This document shows, in pieces, positions 12,733 through 25,000 of a stretch of 64,000 nucleotides of DNA. The position numbers and the translations under genes are program-made. The stretch is taken from contig NC_044930.1 in the NCBI RefSeq assembly GCF_003576645.1, positions 4,270,105 to 4,334,104 on the forward strand, in the 5' to 3' direction. The first letter of the stretch is position 1, and every line of letters begins with the position of its first letter. The notes under the pieces were generated by a model that was not told the origin of the DNA, made no database searches, and saw only the letters and a list, made by a program, of their open reading frames with translations. The DNA comes from Ipomoea triloba. Lineage: Eukaryota > Streptophyta > Magnoliopsida > Solanales > Convolvulaceae.

Positions 12733-15700
12733 ATGTGTATACTGTGCGTTATTCAGAAGTGGTCTCGGAGGGTTGCTACCATGTTGCCGTGGTTAGTGAT
12801 TCCGCTGATTGGGCTATGGGCACTATCACAGGCGTTGCCCCCGGCTTATCGCTTCGAAATCACGTCTCCCAGGCTGGCTTGTGTCCTTGTACTCTTGGTC
12901 ACGCTTTTTTGGTATGAGATTTTGATGCCTTATTTGTCTTCTTGGCGGGCAAGGAGGAATGCTATGCTTAGGGAGAGGAAGAGGTTTGAAGCAATTGAAT
13001 TGCAGAAATTGAGGAAAACAGCCACAAGAAGGTGTAGAAATTGTTTGACTCCATACAGGGATCAGAATCCTGGCGGCGGCAAGTTCATGTGCGCATATTG
13101 TGGTCATATTTCTAAAAGACCAGTCCTGGACTTGCCTGTGCCACCAGGCTTGGGCTTATCGAATTCTGGGATTTTGAAGGAGTTGGTGGGAAAAAGTGGG
13201 AAGATATTGAATGGTAAGGTTTGGACTGATAATGGGTGGACATGCGGACAGGATTGGATTGAGAATGGAAATTGGGTTGCTGGTTCTTTTCCTGCCAAGT
13301 CAAGTTACTGGAGCAAGAATGGCAGTGGGTTTTTTGACGGTGATCATTGTTTAGCTAAAAAGTCTTATTTTCGGGTGTTTGTATTTGCTTGCAAAGCATT
13401 GACTGCTGTATACACGAGTATCATGTGGCTTTGTAGAAAGATTTGTAGGACTAGTTCTTCCAGGGATGATGCTTCTGTTGATGCTGAGCGGAGAGGAATG
13501 TTGGATAAAAGAGGTGAAAATGGAGGAAATTGTCAAGAGAGTAAAGGTGAGAAAGCTCGAAGAAAAGCGGAAGAGAAGAGGCAGGCTAGGTTAGAAAAAG
13601 AGCTATTGGAAGAAGAAGAAAGAAAGCAAAGGGAGGAAGTTGCTAGATTGGTCGAAGAACGTAGGAGATTACGAGATGAAAAGATGGAGGCTGAAAAAGA
13701 ACGTGGGAAAGGATCTTCTCCTAAGGAAAGAGAAAGTAAAAAAGAGTCAGAAAAAAGACATCAGGAGAAGAAGAAAGAACGCGACAGGGGATCTAGCAAA
13801 AGCAACTCAGATGTAGAAGAACTGGAAAAAAGAGCAAGCAAGGAAGGTGAACGTAGCAAACGGAATGAGAATGATCGGCGTGAACAAAAATTTGGGTCTG
13901 AATTTTCAAAGGCTCAAAACACTGAATCTGGACATGGTTTTAAGGGTGCTAATGCAAACAATCATAACCGTGGAAATACTGGAACTAGGTACTTTGACCG
14001 TATGAGGGGTACCTTTTTGTCATCTTCTAGAGCACTCACTGGAGGTGGCTTTTTTGGAAAGAGTACTAATCCATCTACTGCTCCAAAAGAACATAAATCT
14101 TGCACATCTGTAGACCATGTTCAGGCATTTGCCCCTAGGAGGGAACCACCGCAGCCAGATCGCTTTTCTGTCAAACCTAATTTGAATGGAGATGATAGGA
14201 ACATCAATCATCCTGTAAGGCCATTTCTTGTCTATCACCTGATTTTCTTCTGCAAATGATTCTTCTTATTAACCATGTCAATTTGTGTTCTATTTGTTTC
14301 ACCCGCTAAATTTGGTTATTATATGAATTATGAATGTCACTGAACTTATTCACTTGCAATGCTATTGGAGGTACTATCTTTACTTGCACTAGAAGAAATT
14401 TCATTATGATATTTATTGTAATTGGTGTGATGCACTCTTGCCTTTGTTGCTTGCCCTAAAACTTCAAAGAACACAAAATAATCAGATTCTTATTCTCATG
14501 AATGATTTCTATGGGTCAGTGGTGAGTTGTGTGTACTAGGTTCTCACCTTTACCATGGACAATGCATCTATAACTAATTAATTATATATGTACTTTTCCT
14601 GATTTCTTTGATGCAGGTACTCATTGAACCTCAACCATGTATAGCTCCCAAAAAGTCATGGCAACAGTTATTTACCCGTTCATCTGCTGTTTCTCCACCC
14701 TCTAATTCGAATGTCATAAGGAGACCAAATGGAAAATCCCAAGCAGGAGTTCACAGTCCTCCTTATAGTAGTCACTCTCCACCAGTGCAAGCATTTGACA
14801 ATCCTATTAATTTTGGACTCCCATCTCCATTTAATTTGTCTTCTCTCACTTTTGGACCAACAAGTAGCAGCACATCCCTTCCATTATCATGTGAAACCAT
14901 GTTTCCTCGTATAGGAGAACCATTGTCTCCATTACTACCTGAGGAATCAGAGACTTACGAGGATCCCAGTTATGAAACAGATCCAGTAACTTTGCTTGGT
15001 CCAGTTTCTGAGTCTCTTGATAACTTCCACCGGGACCTAGGATTTGTGACAGATACAGGGTTGGAAAAAATGCCTGCTGCTAATAATTTGCCTGCATCTT
15101 CTGAAGTGACTAGGCCATCACCAATTGAGTCTCCAATATCCCGACCTCGAGTTCCTGAGGAAAGGCATACAAACTCTTTTCTTTTCCCAACCACTCCTAA
15201 GGCTAAGGATTTGCCTAATGCGCCAAAGGATGCTTCAAGTGAGGGAAATGATGCAGGAGAATGGCAAATGTGGAAGAGCTCTCCTCTTGGTCAGGACAGT
15301 CTAGGTTTGATTGGTGGTCCATCCTCATGGCTTTTGAATCAGGAACTGAACAGATTGAACAGGGAGGAAATTATACCTCCTGCACCGCAGAAGACTATGG
15401 CTTCACTGTTTAAAAAAGATGATCAAGTCCTTCCTGGTGTTCATTCTCTTCAGAATGGTGGCACTTTCAGTTCTTCTATGCTTGGGAGTACTGATAGCAG
15501 GTTTTCAAATCCTTTAATTGGGACAGTTTCTGGAGGTGAAAATCAGTACACTCTGAAGCCTAAAGAGGAAGGCATACCAAATGAAATGATATATGGAAGT
15601 CCTAATGCTGGTGCTACTAACCATCCATTTGAGTTATCTTCAACTAATTCTTGGGCCAAGTAAGTACAACCACTGACTTTCTTTTCTTCCAGATATTGTG

Positions 15701-17659
15701 ATGCTTTATTTCTGTTAGGGGTGCAGTTATTGACTTATTGTCATTTTTTTTTTCTGCATCTAATTGTCTTACATCTTTGCCTTATTCTGGTTTCCATTCT
15801 TCATGGTAATCATCCTCTAGAGTATTCTCTCTGGATTGAAGACAAAAAAAATGATAGTTTTGTTGATGCATGTAATTGCTTATTAGTCTCTTTTTTCTAG
15901 ACATGATAGCAATCTTTCATTGGCATTTTCTGACATATCTATGAGAGAAAATATAGCTATTTTTCTATTCATAGATATTTATGTGTAGACTTCTCCTGAT
16001 AACTGCAGAAGTAGGCCTGTTTTAGCAAGCATTGATTTTTAGGAGATAATGCATCTTTCTATTAAATTTATATCGGTTCCTATATTTAATGCATATTATT
16101 ACTATTAATATTTACAATATTGCTGTGGATATTTAGTTGCAAAATCATCTTGTTTTTGTCCTTAGAGTGTTAACTATGAAACAGTTGTAACAGCAGAGGT
16201 TTGTACTAGTTAGTTGATATGGATTATAATATAACAGGGAATATATCATTTTGGCAGAATTACAACAAGCTTGTTAGCATATAACTATAAAGATAGGGAT
16301 GTCTATAATCATAACAGGAATTTTAACCCTGGCAAATATAATGGTTATTATTCAAAATTCTCTAGAAATTTCAAATTCTCTCTCCAAGGCTAATTTTTCA
16401 AGTTCTCCAATTTTTTACACACTGCCCTGGCCAAGGCAGTGGTCTCACTGTAGAGTCAGCAACAATGATACAAATAATGTTCTTCATTATTATGGAAATG
16501 TGTACACGAGGCACCATCTCTACTAGTCCCTTGTCATTGTTGAAAGCCTAGCAAGTCTACATCATTCAGGGAAACTTATCTCATTTCTTTCTTCCAAAGT
16601 CAGAACTTGGCTATTGCTTCCTCTTTTCTCATTGTTACAATATTGGTAAGAGGTCAGGTGCTCAGATCTGCCCCTGTTGATAGCACTGGGGTAGGATGGT
16701 GTTAGATCTGCACTGAAAATGTCCAGCCCTCCGAAAACTAGTTCTATGACAATTTTCCCTGTGATTCTTGTGGTTCATATCTAAGCATTCTGGGTTGTTA
16801 GCATATTGATGGTTTTCATGAATTTTACAAATTCAAGCTGTTTTTACCTAAAACTTGACTGACCAATCTAGTTTTCAGAACCAGTTAGTGGCACCCATCT
16901 ATATTTATATTTTTTGCTAGACATGGTGGGTTAGTGCTTAGCAGCACTGTATTCGGATTTCGGACCTTGCAGAAATCACTGAATGCTTTTTCTGCACAGG
17001 GGCTCACTTTTGAGCATATATTTGCCCCAAAAGAACAGAAGCTGGACAACCATAAAAATAAAGTAGTCACTTTAGGCCAGATAAGTGATAAAGACCTCCT
17101 TTTCAAGAAGCTCCAATTACTGTGTGTGTGTGTGTTGTGTTGTCAGTTAACATGTAGCTCTAAATTTAAGTTCCCCACTTATTCTCTCCCTTCACCCCCC
17201 CGCTAGATGCACCAAAATAAGCAAATCACTTTGTTGCTGTAGATGGCTCCAATGACGGTAGAGCAGACATGTAATGCTAAACATTATTGTCCGGTTATCC
17301 CAATACCCATAGCTTCCAAAATTTGAAGATGCATTTCAATTCGTATATGTTTACAGATGTGTTATTTTCCCCATTTCTTTTGGTTTCACGTTTTTATTTG
17401 CTGAAATCTGTGCCTTCTTTCTGACTGACACGCATATCTTCAGAATAATGTTTGATAGTAGTAAATCATGCTTGGTACAATTAGATTAGATTAGATAGAT
17501 ATCGTTGATAGAATTATACTGAAGTTTGAGTTGGTTGTTGTATGTAGAAAGGAGTGGAGTGTCCAAGGTACAGCAGAAAGCGTTGGAAACTCGCCAGTGT
17601 CAAATGTTGGTGGTTTATATTCCACACCAAATGCACAGTCTCTTTGGGCATATGATTGA
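12733..17659 (+). CDS. Membrane-anchored CxxC/coiled-coil protein (plant 'stress response NST1-like' family)
   Basis: Three coding exons, 12733-14214, 14617-15659 and 17548-17659, give 878 aa. Introns are gtaagg...gcag and gtaagt...tgtag; the second splits a codon. The first 140 residues carry two hydrophobic segments (about 19-36 and 48-66) and a CxxC...CxxC zinc-ribbon-like set (C101, C104, C120, C123), then PVPPGLG. A third hydrophobic stretch lies near 212-236. A long K/E/R-rich coiled coil follows (about 265-400), then a Ser/Pro-rich low-complexity tail. Exon 2 ends in FELSSTNSWAK. I place the last exon across a 1.9-kb intron because it reads KKEWSVQGTAE...GGLYSTPNAQSLWAYD, the C-terminus I recall for this family. 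A TAA overlapping the donor at 15661 would otherwise truncate the protein. Molecular function is unknown. The start matches the conserved MCILC N-terminus. Location in an internal membrane is inferred. Confidence 0.88.
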
Positions 17660-17741
17660 GAGAAGAGAAGAGGGAAAAAGAAAAGAGAAAAAAAAAAGGT
17701 CAAAAAAAAAAAGAAAAAAATAAAAAGAAAAAAGAAGAATG
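17658..17741 (+). repeat. Polypurine tract at the start of the NST1-like 3' UTR
   Basis: About 80 nt on the + strand are almost entirely A/G (gagagaagagaagaggg then A-rich runs). The tract begins at the stop codon. On the minus strand it creates a spurious poly-Phe open frame. Confidence 0.85.
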
Positions 17742-18720
17742 ATAGAGGGTATGAGGGACATGAATATACCTTCTCCCACTCTTGAGAGGAAAAGCAGCCT
17801 CTTTTGGAGGAGAGTTTAGAAAACTGAAGCGATGTATCTTCCTTCTTTTGTTTACAAGGGAGATTTACTTTAGCAAAGCTTGATTGATACACATAACAAA
17901 CACATGGCATGCATGGCTAACTATTCTCAAGAGGAAAACACCATTCTTGCCTTCCATTGGTAAGATCAAACATAAACTAACCATCCCTTTATCCTCTCTC
18001 CCCTCTAATAATAAATGGTCTTAGTTTAGTACTTCCATTCCATTTTGCAAAGTAAATAAGGAGTGAAAAAAAAAAAAAAAGCAAATATAAAGTTGTTGAA
18101 ACGGTTATGAATATTCTAAGTAAAGATTGAGAGAATTAGCTAAAAATGAATGATAACCAAAAACCAAACCAAATATTCTCCAACTATGAAGGTGCATTTG
18201 GCAATTTTGATGTTGTTGAAGTAGAATTTTTGTAGAGTGATAATTGATAAAATAAATAAAAAAAAAAATTAGAACAATTATATTAACACGGTTAAATGAT
18301 GTTGATTTTTTACCCTACCAAATAGAATTAAGTCGTCTAGTTAAAATTCATCACTATAAAAAGGAATTTCTACTTCATCTTCTTATGAAGCTCGTGAAAC
18401 TTTTGTGATTATATTTTAACCCTTTTGGTTTCAACACCAACACCAATATTATTTTCTTAATTTGTTCTTTCCTTGATCCTGAAGAGCCATAAATCCAAGA
18501 AATTACAAGTAATCCATTAACCTACAATTATCACAATGTCATTCAATCTCAAGTACTTTAGCATACCATCAAAATGATCAAATATTCCAAGACAGACTAA
18601 ATACACATCTTAGTCTAGAGTAAGAGCATAAATGCACTATTCATCAAGAAATAAATTTTAAGCAGTCATAAATGGACACACTACACGTCTACACTGATTG
18701 CATTATAGCAGTCAATCGAA
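17742..18720. other. Convergent intergenic region (3' ends of NST1-like and CIPK5-like genes)
   Basis: It holds the two 3' UTRs and AT-rich DNA. No additional gene is seen. Confidence 0.5.
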
Positions 18721-20076
18721 TCAATAGCTTAGTAATGAGTGTTCTTCGAGCTGCTCAGGTTGCGGTTGATCACCTTGCCAAGCCCAAACGATGTCTTGCA
18801 ACGCTGGCCTTAAGTCGTGCTTCATCATTTTCTGATATTCTAGTGTATCTCCATTGGACTTCTTCAACTCCACCAAATGGAAAGCGGGAGTAATTTCAAA
18901 GATTTCTGCGTCGATGGATACAACCCCTCGCCTTCCTAGTTTTGATCCTTCAAATCTCAAGAATCCTCCTTTCTTCTTCATTATCTTCAACTTCAGATGC
19001 TGAGCAATGTCTTCTAGCTTGGAGATGATGGCTTTTGCCGGTTGTCTGGACGTGAATCTATCCTCTCCCTTTTGATCGTCTTCCACAAACAAACCGGACA
19101 AGTCAAAACCTGATGAAAATGAGATGATATCAAAAGCGTTCAAGTTTTTGAGCTTTTCAGATTCTTGATTTGCCTCTGTTGTCTTGTTGATGCTTTCACA
19201 AACATCAACTAAGGCATCCTTTCCCTCGGTGTCTTTGGATCTAAAATCAGGACCCGCGTTCAAATCCAAACCCTTTCTGAACCAAGAACTTTCCATTATT
19301 TTGGCAATGGAAATCCTGGTTTTAGGGTTTGGATCTAGTATCTTTGAAATCAGTTTACGGGCATCGGGAGAGAACCAGTTAGGATACTTGAACTCGGCCT
19401 TCTTTATTTTTCGGTACATCTCCATCAAATTTGGATCTTGGAAGGGGAGACATCCAGCCAATAGAACATATAAGATCACCCCGCATGACCAAACATCAGC
19501 TTTTGCACCATCGTAGCCTTTTCTATTTATCACTTCGGGAGCAACATATGCGGGTGTCCCACAAGTGGTGTGAAGTAAGCCGTCTTGACGCCTAGATTCC
19601 GCAAGGGCGCTCAAGCCAAAGTCGGAAATCTTTAGGTTACCGTTCTCGTCCAGGAGTAGGTTCTCGGGTTTCAGATCCCTGTGGTAAACGCCTCTACTGT
19701 GGCAGAAGTCGACGGCACAGATTAGCTGCTGAAAATATTTCCTCGCCGCGTCTTCTTTTAGCTTTCCTTTGACCACCTTGTTAAAGAGCTCACCGCCCTT
19801 CACATATTCCATGACGAAGTAAATCTTAGTCTTGCTCGCCATAACCTCGTGAAGATGCACTATACTGGGGTGCTTAACGAGCCTCATCACCGAGATCTCC
19901 CGTTTGATTTGATCCATCATTCCCGCCTTGAAAATCTTTTCCTTGTCGATGATCTTAATGGCAACGCTCACGCCATTCTTGAGATTCCTCGCATGATACA
20001 CCTTGGCAAAGCTCCCTTGTCCTATCAATTTCCCCAACTCGTAATGTTGCAACGTAACACTCCCTTCACTCTCCAT
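18721..20076 (-). CDS. CIPK5: CBL-interacting protein kinase, CIPK5/CIPK25-like
   Basis: An intronless coding region of 451 aa from the ATG at 20076. The open frame extends three codons upstream, but only to a GTG. Kinase hallmarks: glycine loop [13 protein letters not shown] (18-30), K41 in [12 protein letters not shown] with D134, DFG at 152-154, [10 protein letters not shown] ending at 181. The NAF motif lies at 313-330 ([18 protein letters not shown]), followed by a PPI-type region ([15 protein letters not shown]). [14 protein letters not shown] and the ending [10 protein letters not shown] recall Arabidopsis CIPK5/CIPK25; the orthologue assignment is inferred. It is not a recent tandem copy of the CIPK at 1.8 kb, because the two belong to different subgroups. 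All catalytic residues are present. Role: Ca2+/CBL-dependent phosphorylation. The leader carries upstream ORFs, so translational control is likely. Confidence 0.95.
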   Translation of the reverse strand: MESEGSVTLQHYELGKLIGQGSFAKVYHARNLKNGVSVAIKIIDKEKIFKAGMMDQIKREISVMRLVKHPSIVHLHEVMASKTKIYFVMEYVKGGELFNKVVKGKLKEDAARKYFQQLICAVDFCHSRGVYHRDLKPENLLLDENGNLKISDFGLSALAESRRQDGLLHTTCGTPAYVAPEVINRKGYDGAKADVWSCGVILYVLLAGCLPFQDPNLMEMYRKIKKAEFKYPNWFSPDARKLISKILDPNPKTRISIAKIMESSWFRKGLDLNAGPDFRSKDTEGKDALVDVCESINKTTEANQESEKLKNLNAFDIISFSSGFDLSGLFVEDDQKGEDRFTSRQPAKAIISKLEDIAQHLKLKIMKKKGGFLRFEGSKLGRRGVVSIDAEIFEITPAFHLVELKKSNGDTLEYQKMMKHDLRPALQDIVWAWQGDQPQPEQLEEHSLLSY

Positions 20077-20955
20077 TTCTAGCACTCACTACTTCGCTAC
20101 TTTACAATACAATAATAGCAGTTCAGACAAGCGTCAGCAGCTCAACCATCTTCACAGCTGTCGTGATAAGATATAATCTGTGCCCCGAAATATTTAGCCA
20201 CCGCTGGCATTAGATAACAGAACCCGACATCGCTGTATACCTGCCCAATCTCATCAAAGGCATAATAGTAAGATGGCTCGAAACGAGCTCCAGCCTCAAC
20301 CTCACCGAAAGACCTTCTCGAGTGCAAGCACATCTTTCTGCATTCCCCGTCCTTTTAAATGAACTCGGAAGATCCAAAATACAAAAAACCGTCACAAAAT
20401 AACAGAACAGAATTATCAATGCCACCAAAATGTTAACCTGAAACAAACCACAGTAGTAACCTAAATCAATCTACATAATTAATCTACACAACATGAGAGA
20501 AACAACTTCTGAGGCTAAAAATCATAGCTTTGTGAACAAAGAAACATAACATAAACACAATCTCCAGAAATAATTTAGACAGCAGTGATAATTCTATCCA
20601 TGAATCAAACCCTGCAGGTCATATGAATTAAGGTTAAAAATCACAGCTTTCTAAATACCCACAAATTTCTGCTAAACAATCAAGGCGTCCAAAACGACAA
20701 GAACGCATAAACAAACGAAAAACACGACCCCATCGAGGTTAAAACGTAAATTTTGGCTTTTCCTCCCTCAGATCTCTCAAGATCTCAGAAAAGTCCAGAG
20801 AGAGATGCAGAGCGCAAATGACAAAACCCCAAAAATTCACAAAACAAAACACAAAATCTACCCAAAGAATTAAGAATCACTGCATAAGCTCACATGAAAC
20901 AACAAGATTATGGGAATACACACAATAATAAGCTTATATGATTGAAATTCCTTAC
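20077..20955 (-). promoter_or_regulatory. 5' leader with probable leader intron and multiple uORFs (CIPK5-like gene)
   Basis: On the minus strand a strong donor 'tcgag|gtaagg' starts at 20955. A pyrimidine-rich acceptor 'tttgtttcag' ends at 20438. This suggests a leader intron of about 518 bp, and a second leader exon from 20437 to the start codon. Upstream ATGs: 20992 (three-codon ORF in leader exon 1), 20343 (13 codons) and 20333 (63 codons). The splice sites are read by eye and alternatives are possible. Confidence 0.5.
20142..20333 (-). CDS. 63-codon upstream ORF in the CIPK5-like leader
   Basis: ATG at 20333, stop TGA at 20142-20144, ending 65 nt before the kinase ATG. The composition looks protein-like: aromatic and acidic residues are mixed (FEPSYYYAFDEIGQVYSDVG) and the C-terminal part is Cys/His/Asp-rich. 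I recognise no domain. A 13-codon uORF beginning at 20343 overlaps it in another frame. Long leader peptides of this kind can stall ribosomes and repress the main frame. Whether this one is a conserved-peptide uORF cannot be judged from one sequence. Confidence 0.5.
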   Translation of the reverse strand: MCLHSRRSFGEVEAGARFEPSYYYAFDEIGQVYSDVGFCYLMPAVAKYFGAQIISYHDSCEDG

Positions 20956-21117
20956 CTCGAGAGCGATATGAAAAGGAAAATCAGGCTTCCATGTTGAAAC
21001 GCTCGCTCTTTCTTGGCTGTTTGGGTATGTGTATTCGTTAGGGAAATACGGAGTGATAATATTGTGGGCAAGAAAACAGCAGTCTCAGTTCTCGAATAAA
21101 CTGGTTTTTCTTTGCCC

Positions 21118-21133
21118 ATATATTATATATTAT
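21118..21133 (-). promoter_or_regulatory. TATA-like element of the CIPK5-like gene
   Basis: The minus strand reads 'taatatataatatatg' about 160 bp upstream of the inferred leader donor. The region is AT-rich, so the exact box is uncertain. Confidence 0.4.
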
Positions 21134-21488
21134 TATTGCGCTTGTATAGTTCAAATCGAATATTCTCCGAAAATGACATTTTAAATTCCTTTTTTAAGAT
21201 TGTAATGTACTTTCAAAAAAAAGATGGTAATGTAAAATTAAATTTCCAACTTTTGAAATAGGAATAAGCCTTAAATTAGTTACAAAATTATACGTCAAAA
21301 TGGAATTAACTTACCAAAAGAATTAATACCCAAAATCGTCAATCGAGAAATTTACAAATTGGTTCTCAATTATCAAGTTTAGTAAATTAAGTCTATTATT
21401 AAATCATTACTCAATAAGATCTTCAAATATTTTTATTTTTTTTGAAAAGAGGTCTTCAAATATTTAATTCTTACTCAATAAAGTTATA

Positions 21489-21748
21489 GGCCTGTTTGGT
21501 AAATAATTGGCATATTAGCCAATTTTGGCCTATTTGACCATTATTATTTGTTTAATTTGGTTAAAAAATCAATATAAATGTTTAGTTAATAAGCTTTTTG
21601 TAACTCTAACATACTAAATTTCAGCTAATTTATTTAACAAGTAATTTACCAAACACTTTTCTACAATCAGCTAATATTATCAATTAATTATACATTCCAA
21701 CCCAATCAGCTAACAAAATCAGCTAACGGCCATTTACCAAACAGGGCC
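21489..21748. mobile_element. hAT-like MITE, GGCCTGTTTGGTAAAT family (copy 1)
   Basis: The ends 'ggcctgtttggtaaat' and 'catttaccaaacagggcc' are inverted repeats typical of small plant hAT derivatives. Shared interior: 'cctatttgaccattatta', 'caacccaatcagctaac'. Two further copies lie at 40454-40760 and 43996-44287. No clean 8-bp target duplication was found. Confidence 0.7.
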
Positions 21749-21982
21749 ATAAACTATTCAATGCTTACTCAATAATGTCCTCAACGAAAGATTGATTTGT
21801 GAGTTATTATGTAGAATTGAATAATTGAGTACTTAATTCGTAAAATTGATAATTGAGGACTAATTTGTGAATTATGACATAATCGAGAGTCCATTTTTTG
21901 TTATTTACTCTACTGAAAATGTTGGGCTCATATCTTTAATTAAAAAAAAAATGTAATCCACGTCTCGAAATTTCTTTAATGA

Positions 21983-22087
21983 CAAATTATTCTGTGGACC
22001 CGGGTCCACATTACAAATTATAAATATTCATTATGTAAATGAACACGAATCCACCTTGTAAGGTGGACTCGTGTCCATGGTATAACT
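21983..22087. mobile_element. Short MITE of the 'tatgg-acc' family (copy b)
   Basis: The left end 'caaattattctgtggaccc' mirrors the right end 'ggactcgtgtccatggtat'. The inner 'ccaccttgtaaggtgg' palindrome is the same as in the 28-kb copy. About 105 bp. Confidence 0.5.
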
Positions 22088-25000
22088 CCTGCTCCTTAAT
22101 TGTGTGGGCTCATAGCTTTAATATCACAATGGCATAATTTTTTAACAGTTGCATTCAAATTAATTTTACATGGTAGGGTTACCAAAATAATCTTACATGG
22201 TCGGGTTAATTACCAAATTAATTTTACATGATAGGCAACGGTTTGGTCGTCGCTATAAATGGATAAAATTGATGTTGGAACCCTAATGACCTGTAATAAC
22301 AAGCTATTTACCAGTTTTTAAATTTTATTGCCTCAATATAATATGTTAAAGAGTGTAATTGTACTTTTTAAAAGTTTAGGGGATCAATTGACTTTACGGG
22401 TAAAGTTTATGGGCTTAATTAGTTGACAATTTTCCCTTAAACGCATCAACTTATCATTTATTTGCATATTCGCCTAATAAATAGTTATCCACTTGTTTTG
22501 GTTCTATAAACTATAATTACTGATGGATAACCGACTATATGATCCTAGATATTAAAAAATAAAGTCAAATTGATATGTTTTACTGTAACATTTACATTTC
22601 AATGGTCTAATTACTTTTCCATAGAGGCTATTTAACAATTTTTTTTCAAAAAATATAATTATTTCCATCTCAATATATTAATATCAAATTCTTACAGAAT
22701 ATCTCTGTCATTTTCTCATTCTTTTTACTACTAATCAATTAGCCCACTGTCATCCCAATTGCGTGTCACCATGTCGTTGGCAAAGCCGCAAAAGACAACA
22801 TTGGGTGTGTATTTAAAATACATAGTATATATTATATAGACTACTCCATACTATATAGGCCAAACTACAATTGTTCAATTATTATTTATTACAAAGAAAT
22901 ATTATACATAACCTAACATGGAAGAAACATATTTGATTATTACATGCATGAACAAAGTACGCTTAGACAAACACTAAATAATTAAATACAAAATTTAAAT
23001 TATGCCTGAAATGGACGGAGCATGATTCTCGTACTAAAATGTCACGATTTCATTTTTATCAGCATTCTCTCGGTCGAGTCTGCAAGTGGTCTTCAATTCC
23101 TAGTACACTTTACTTGTCTTGTGTGATTTGCAAACTATTGCACATGAGTAAGATTTATTTAGTGTACACTTTCAAATAATATTCAGAGGTTTATATATAT
23201 ATATACACACACACTCCGTATATGGTTTGGGTTACAACTGAGGTAAGGTTGATTCAATAAGATCATAGACTAATTAATTTATGTTGTGCACATAATTAAA
23301 TTAATTAGTAGCAAATTAAAGTTAAGGTCAATCATGGCGGGCAAGCTAATGATATGAGAGTTTGTTGTCTCTATTAATCATTAATCCTTTGAAGCTGCTA
23401 AGGAATTTCTAGAATTTCTTTTTTTCCATTTATTTAATAACGCGGTTTTGCTTTATGTTAGTTCTTTATTGATAGTGACAATTAAATTATAGTCCATAAT
23501 TTTAGTGATTGATAAATATATATATTATTTTAAAAGAGGAAAAAAAATATAAATTGATATATATACTCAGTACTCTGAGACTCAGATACATGCATCATCA
23601 TGCATGCACGTACACTAATATGAATACTTATACTATGAAAGTAGCATGAAAATGTGGTGCATATATATTTAACTAATATGATTTATAAAAACTTAATTAT
23701 AAGTGTATTAATTACTTTTTGATTTGGAAATACAATAGTTTTACATGCAATATTATACAAGTTTCTCTTGAACTATAATTATTGTTTTATAGAATGTAGT
23801 GAAAATTAGTATTACGTAGTAATTCATTTACTTTATATGATTTATACTTGCTTGAAATTATATAAATAGTTTTAAAACAAAAAAAAATTGTATAAATATT
23901 TGGAAAGTAATATTATATATACATATATATTTTTACTGTCTACATACACTCTAATGTATACTTATGTGCCTGATAGAGTTACTTCAATTAACACTTAAAA
24001 AATAAAAGGAAGGTAATTAATGAAATAAGAACACAGATCAGATTGATTAAGATATAAATGATTGCATGCAATGAATGCTATATTGCAAAAGTAAATTCAA
24101 TACAAGCAGGGACATTTTTTAGATTTTTGTGACTCCATTCTTGTAAATAAATGAGGCTCTATCAAAAGTATAAACGTAATATTGAAACAACTTGATCCGA
24201 AAACCCTTATTCCTTATTGATTTGCTTGATATGCTATGGAATTGGGCGAAACCGTTAGCAGCGCTCCCGCAAAATGTCAGAATCTACGTGGATCAGTAGT
24301 ACTCCAGCTGCACCTGCACTTCGTAAGTTCATGGATGACTGGAACTCCTCTTGGACGAAGAAGACGAAGATGAATTGAACTCCTCTGCCAATTGCCAATG
24401 AAGACGAAGAAACAGGAGAAGAAAAAACTTATGAGTTGGGGAATGGTACAGAACATTGGGAAATAGAATGACTCATTAATTAGGTCATAAATTTAAATTA
24501 ACGTTGAGGAAAAAATTGATCAGTTTTAGACTTTTAGCCTTTTAGGATTAATTGCATTTTTTTTTAATTTCTTAATTAGCTAGGTAAAAATTAAATGTTG
24601 GACCCTCTAAAAATTGAGGCTCTCTGTATTGTTGTCCATCTTGTCCATCCCTAAATCTGCCCTTGAATACAAGTGAAAAAGCATGTTTATTCATTACATC
24701 AAAAGCCCACCCCGTCATATGGTGGGCTTTAGCTGGGCGTCTCCCGGCCGGCCTGTTTCGACAGTTCTAAATTTAATTGGAAGAAGCAAGAAAATAAATA
24801 GATTAACATTCCCCTATTAAATTGATGAGGAATCAAAGCATGTCAAATCATGGAGAGTATAGAATGAGAATACAATTTGGAAATACATGTAGATCGAATT
24901 ACTCATTATTTAATAACAACACAATTAAACCCTAAAATAAGCCACTCTAAAATTCATGAAAGAGTGTTTTATTATTCTACTCAACACAACAAATAATAGT

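Noticed and set aside
15661..15663. TAA right after exon 2 of the NST1-like gene as its true stop
   Set aside because: The TAA is part of a strong donor (gtaagt). A distant exon at 17548-17659 restores the family C-terminus in the correct phase.
16934..17206. 90-codon plus-strand open frame
   Set aside because: It lies inside intron 2 of the NST1-like gene. It has no recognisable domain and ends in low-complexity sequence.
17491..17910. 139-codon minus-strand open frame rich in Phe
   Set aside because: It is the reverse side of the polypurine tract, so low complexity only. It also overlaps the last NST1-like exon.
1822..20076. The two CIPK genes as a tandem duplicate pair
   Set aside because: They are of different subgroups (CIPK14-like and CIPK5/25-like), lie in opposite orientations, and share no flanking homology.
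24236..24390. Short open frames in a GC-richer patch
   Set aside because: Several overlapping frames of 30-50 codons exist in different phases, and none matches a family I can name.
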